Assembly (NCBI RefSeq): GCF_017471675.1
Contig: NZ_JAFUSK010000040.1
Location: forward strand, 1-42,596
Length of the DNA: 42,596 bases
Source of the DNA: Pseudobutyrivibrio sp.
Lineage (GTDB): Bacteria > Bacillota > Clostridia > Lachnospirales > Lachnospiraceae
Reading direction: 5' to 3'
The position numbers and the translations under genes were made by a program. A model generated the notes under the pieces. The model was given only the letters and a program-made list of their open reading frames with translations, did not search any database and was not told where the DNA came from. This document shows positions 41,568 to 42,596 of this stretch, one piece after another (positions within the stretch are counted from its first letter, which is position 1; each line of letters starts with the position of its first letter).

Positions 41568-41646
41568 ATTGTGGATAATAACGATTGTTATTGGTGTAAT
41601 GATGATTACTTCATGGATAATATCTTCACTTTTACTATTAAAGGAG
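41568..41646 (+). repeat. 79-bp direct repeat, right copy
   Basis: Same orientation and 77 of 79 identical to 38021-38099. It is outside any complete gene here: upstream is a ribosome-site-like GGAGG (41554-41558) and downstream the frame stops within 10 codons. The remainder of 41372-41760 holds no gene I can support. Confidence 0.9.
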
Positions 41647-41768
41647 GCATCTTGCGTCCATACCACAAGGTTTTAAATGAATAAGTCAGATATATGGTTA
41701 TCTTGTAGGCATTTTATTTCTGGACGATTAAGATTAATACACAGAATGAGCGAATAGCAGATTTCTTG

Positions 41769-42132
41769 TTAAGTGAAAAAGGGAAAAGTAACTATTCCAC
41801 TTAAAAAGAGAGAATCGTGTTAAGTGAATATACGTAAATTTTATATCCACTTAAATCACATTAAATATTTTTAAGTATAGTTCAGTTTATTTTAAAACCT
41901 CTTATTTTCACTTAACAAGATTCATAAACTTGTTAAGTGAAAATTTGTTATAAAATAATAAACTTAACAAGTTCAAATATCATAACCAAAATGTTAAGTG
42001 ATTTTTTTCAATAACCAAATAAACTTAACCCCATTTTACATTCTTAAGTGAAAATATTTATTTTATTAATTCACTTAACTTTTAGTCAATTTCTAATTAA
42101 GTGAATTTTAGAAAACAAAAAATTTCACTTAA
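41769..42132. repeat. array of seven spaced palindromes, TTAAGTG...CACTTAA
   Basis: Seven units each begin TTAAGTG and end CACTTAA (or one-base variants): 41769-41804, 41820-41854, 41871-41915, 41933-41967, 41993-42028, 42044-42078, 42097-42132. Six are 35 or 36 bases and one is 45. Starts are 51, 51, 62, 60, 51 and 53 bases apart, near five or six helical turns. Eleven of 14 half-sites keep TTAAGTG; several extend to CTTGTTAAGTGAAAA. Interiors are A/T-rich and unrelated. It is not a CRISPR array (no conserved repeat unit with unique spacers). Confidence 0.9.
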
Positions 42133-42146
42133 CTGCTGTAGAATAG

Positions 42147-42400
42147 GTTTGTTTTCAGCACCAAAACAAACGAAGCAGGAACAGAAACCGAGCCGGCAGG
42201 CGAGACCTCGAACCTTCGAGACCCGTATGGGCCTACGCGCGAGACGAAATTAAGGAAACATCACGATTTCTCATCGCAAGCTCGATAAATCAAACGGGAA
42301 GACGCAGCATTATATGTGCTTCGCACGGCCGCGTCGTGGCAAACAGGTTCCTCCCACTAAAGTGGATCCCTCCTATATGCATTTCGTCCCGCCTCGATTA
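42147..42400. other. GC-rich hairpin-dense segment without a gene
   Basis: After the AT-rich array the sequence changes sharply to GC-rich and carries stems GTTTGTTTT / AAAACAAAC (42147-42171), CTCGAA / TTCGAG (42207-42220), CCC / GGG (42222-42231), GACGC / GCGTC around GTGCTTCGCAC (42301-42335), and CCACT / AGTGG (42354-42365). No tmRNA, RNase P, SRP or rRNA signature is seen on either strand. It may be a structured RNA or the end of an element at the tRNA gene. Confidence 0.5.
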
Positions 42401-42416
42401 AAGTGCTCTTTTAATA

Positions 42417-42450
42417 CAAAAAATGAGGCCATCCAAATGGATGACCTCAT
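42417..42450 (-). terminator. terminator after tRNA-Gly
   Basis: Stem ATGAGGtCATCC / GGATGgCCTCAT (42423-42450) followed on the minus strand by TTTTTT. It lies inside a longer palindrome that includes GCTCTTTTAATAC / GTATTAAAAGAGC (42401-42470). Confidence 0.85.
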
Positions 42451-42465
42451 TTTCTGTATTAAAAG

Positions 42466-42538
42466 AGCGCGAGACGGGACTCGAACCCGCGACCCCCACC
42501 TTGGCAAGGTGGTGCTCCACCAACTGAGCCACTCGCGC
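42466..42538 (-). tRNA. tRNA-Gly (anticodon GCC)
   Basis: Acceptor stem GCGCGAG / CTCGCGC (42532-42538, 42467-42473), D-loop region GGCTCAGTTGGTGGAGC, anticodon arm CCACCTTGCCAAGGTGG with anticodon GCC, and T arm GCGGGTTCGAGTCCCGT. CCA is not encoded. Just upstream a strong palindrome (TTCGTG...CACGAA, 42542-42580) covers the tRNA leader. Confidence 0.97.
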
Positions 42539-42596
42539 TTATTCGTGTATTTTTCGAGCTTCGCGAAGAAAAATCACGAAGTTGAGAAAATGCAAA

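Noticed and set aside
41481-41666. 61-codon frame on the minus strand across the right 79-bp repeat
   Set aside because: It is antisense to the duplicated gene fragment and has no ribosome site or family match.
41769-42132. CRISPR array
   Set aside because: The conserved parts are 7-11-base inverted half-sites in alternating orientation, not a single long direct repeat with uniform spacers; no cas gene is nearby.
42147-42400. tmRNA, RNase P or 6S RNA
   Set aside because: I checked both strands for the usual conserved strings (for example GAGGAAAGTCC of RNase P) and did not find them; the segment is left unassigned.

Overview
The window looks like chromosome (or chromid) of a butyrate-forming Lachnospiraceae bacterium, most like Butyrivibrio/Pseudobutyrivibrio. 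This rests on an AT-rich, low-GC Gram-positive style sequence with strong AGGAGG ribosome sites, a thl-hbd-bcd butyrate operon without crt between thl and bcd, class B sortases and SleB-type wall hydrolases. The genus is inference; no 16S gene is present.

Layout. (1) 1-3040, minus strand: thl -> hbd -> bcd (bcd runs off the left edge), with three large palindromic elements in the two spacers. (2) 3260-28800, minus strand: a 25-kb cell-surface polymer locus. In transcription order it holds a class B sortase, an LCP attachment enzyme, an SPKTG-anchored protein, GT4 and GT2 glycosyltransferases, a COG5610-like protein, a cohesin-TM-ABC ATPase fusion and an ABC-2 permease. A DUF4869/P-loop pair and an ATPase relic follow. 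Then come a GlfT2-like GT, a GT2-GT4 double glycosyltransferase, an ILEI-TagF-like fusion, an APS-kinase-like protein, LicA- and LicC-like proteins, a TarI/IspD-like cytidylyltransferase, a second ABC-2 permease, a COG5610 HAD protein and a second sortase. The enzymes suggest a glycan carrying phospho-linked groups (phosphocholine/CDP-alditol type), exported by an ABC route and attached to the wall. Two small modules (a RelE/ParE-type toxin-antitoxin pair and a nucleotidyltransferase) are embedded, each bracketed by the same inverted sequence. The two main operons share a nearly identical promoter/operator (18101-18156 and 28682-28744), and the second lies in the divergent spacer next to an XRE regulator.

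(3) 28831-37100: housekeeping: the XRE regulator, deoD, a thyA-folA-ilvB-ilvN-SleB operon, two small plus-strand proteins and a GPH-type sugar symporter. (4) 37243-41650: an accessory island. A frameshifted XRE-membrane protein ends in a 79-bp sequence that recurs 3.5 kb later. Between the copies lie an AbiF-type abortive infection gene with its own upstream small RNA, a lipoprotein, a GNAT acetyltransferase and a SAP-domain protein. (5) 41760-42596: a very regular array of seven TTAAGTG...CACTTAA palindromes, a GC-rich hairpin-dense segment with no gene, and tRNA-Gly(GCC).

The strongest candidates for something new are the palindrome array, the cohesin-ABC fusion, the twin operon promoter, the inverted-repeat-bounded cargo modules, and the palindromic elements inside the butyrate operon.
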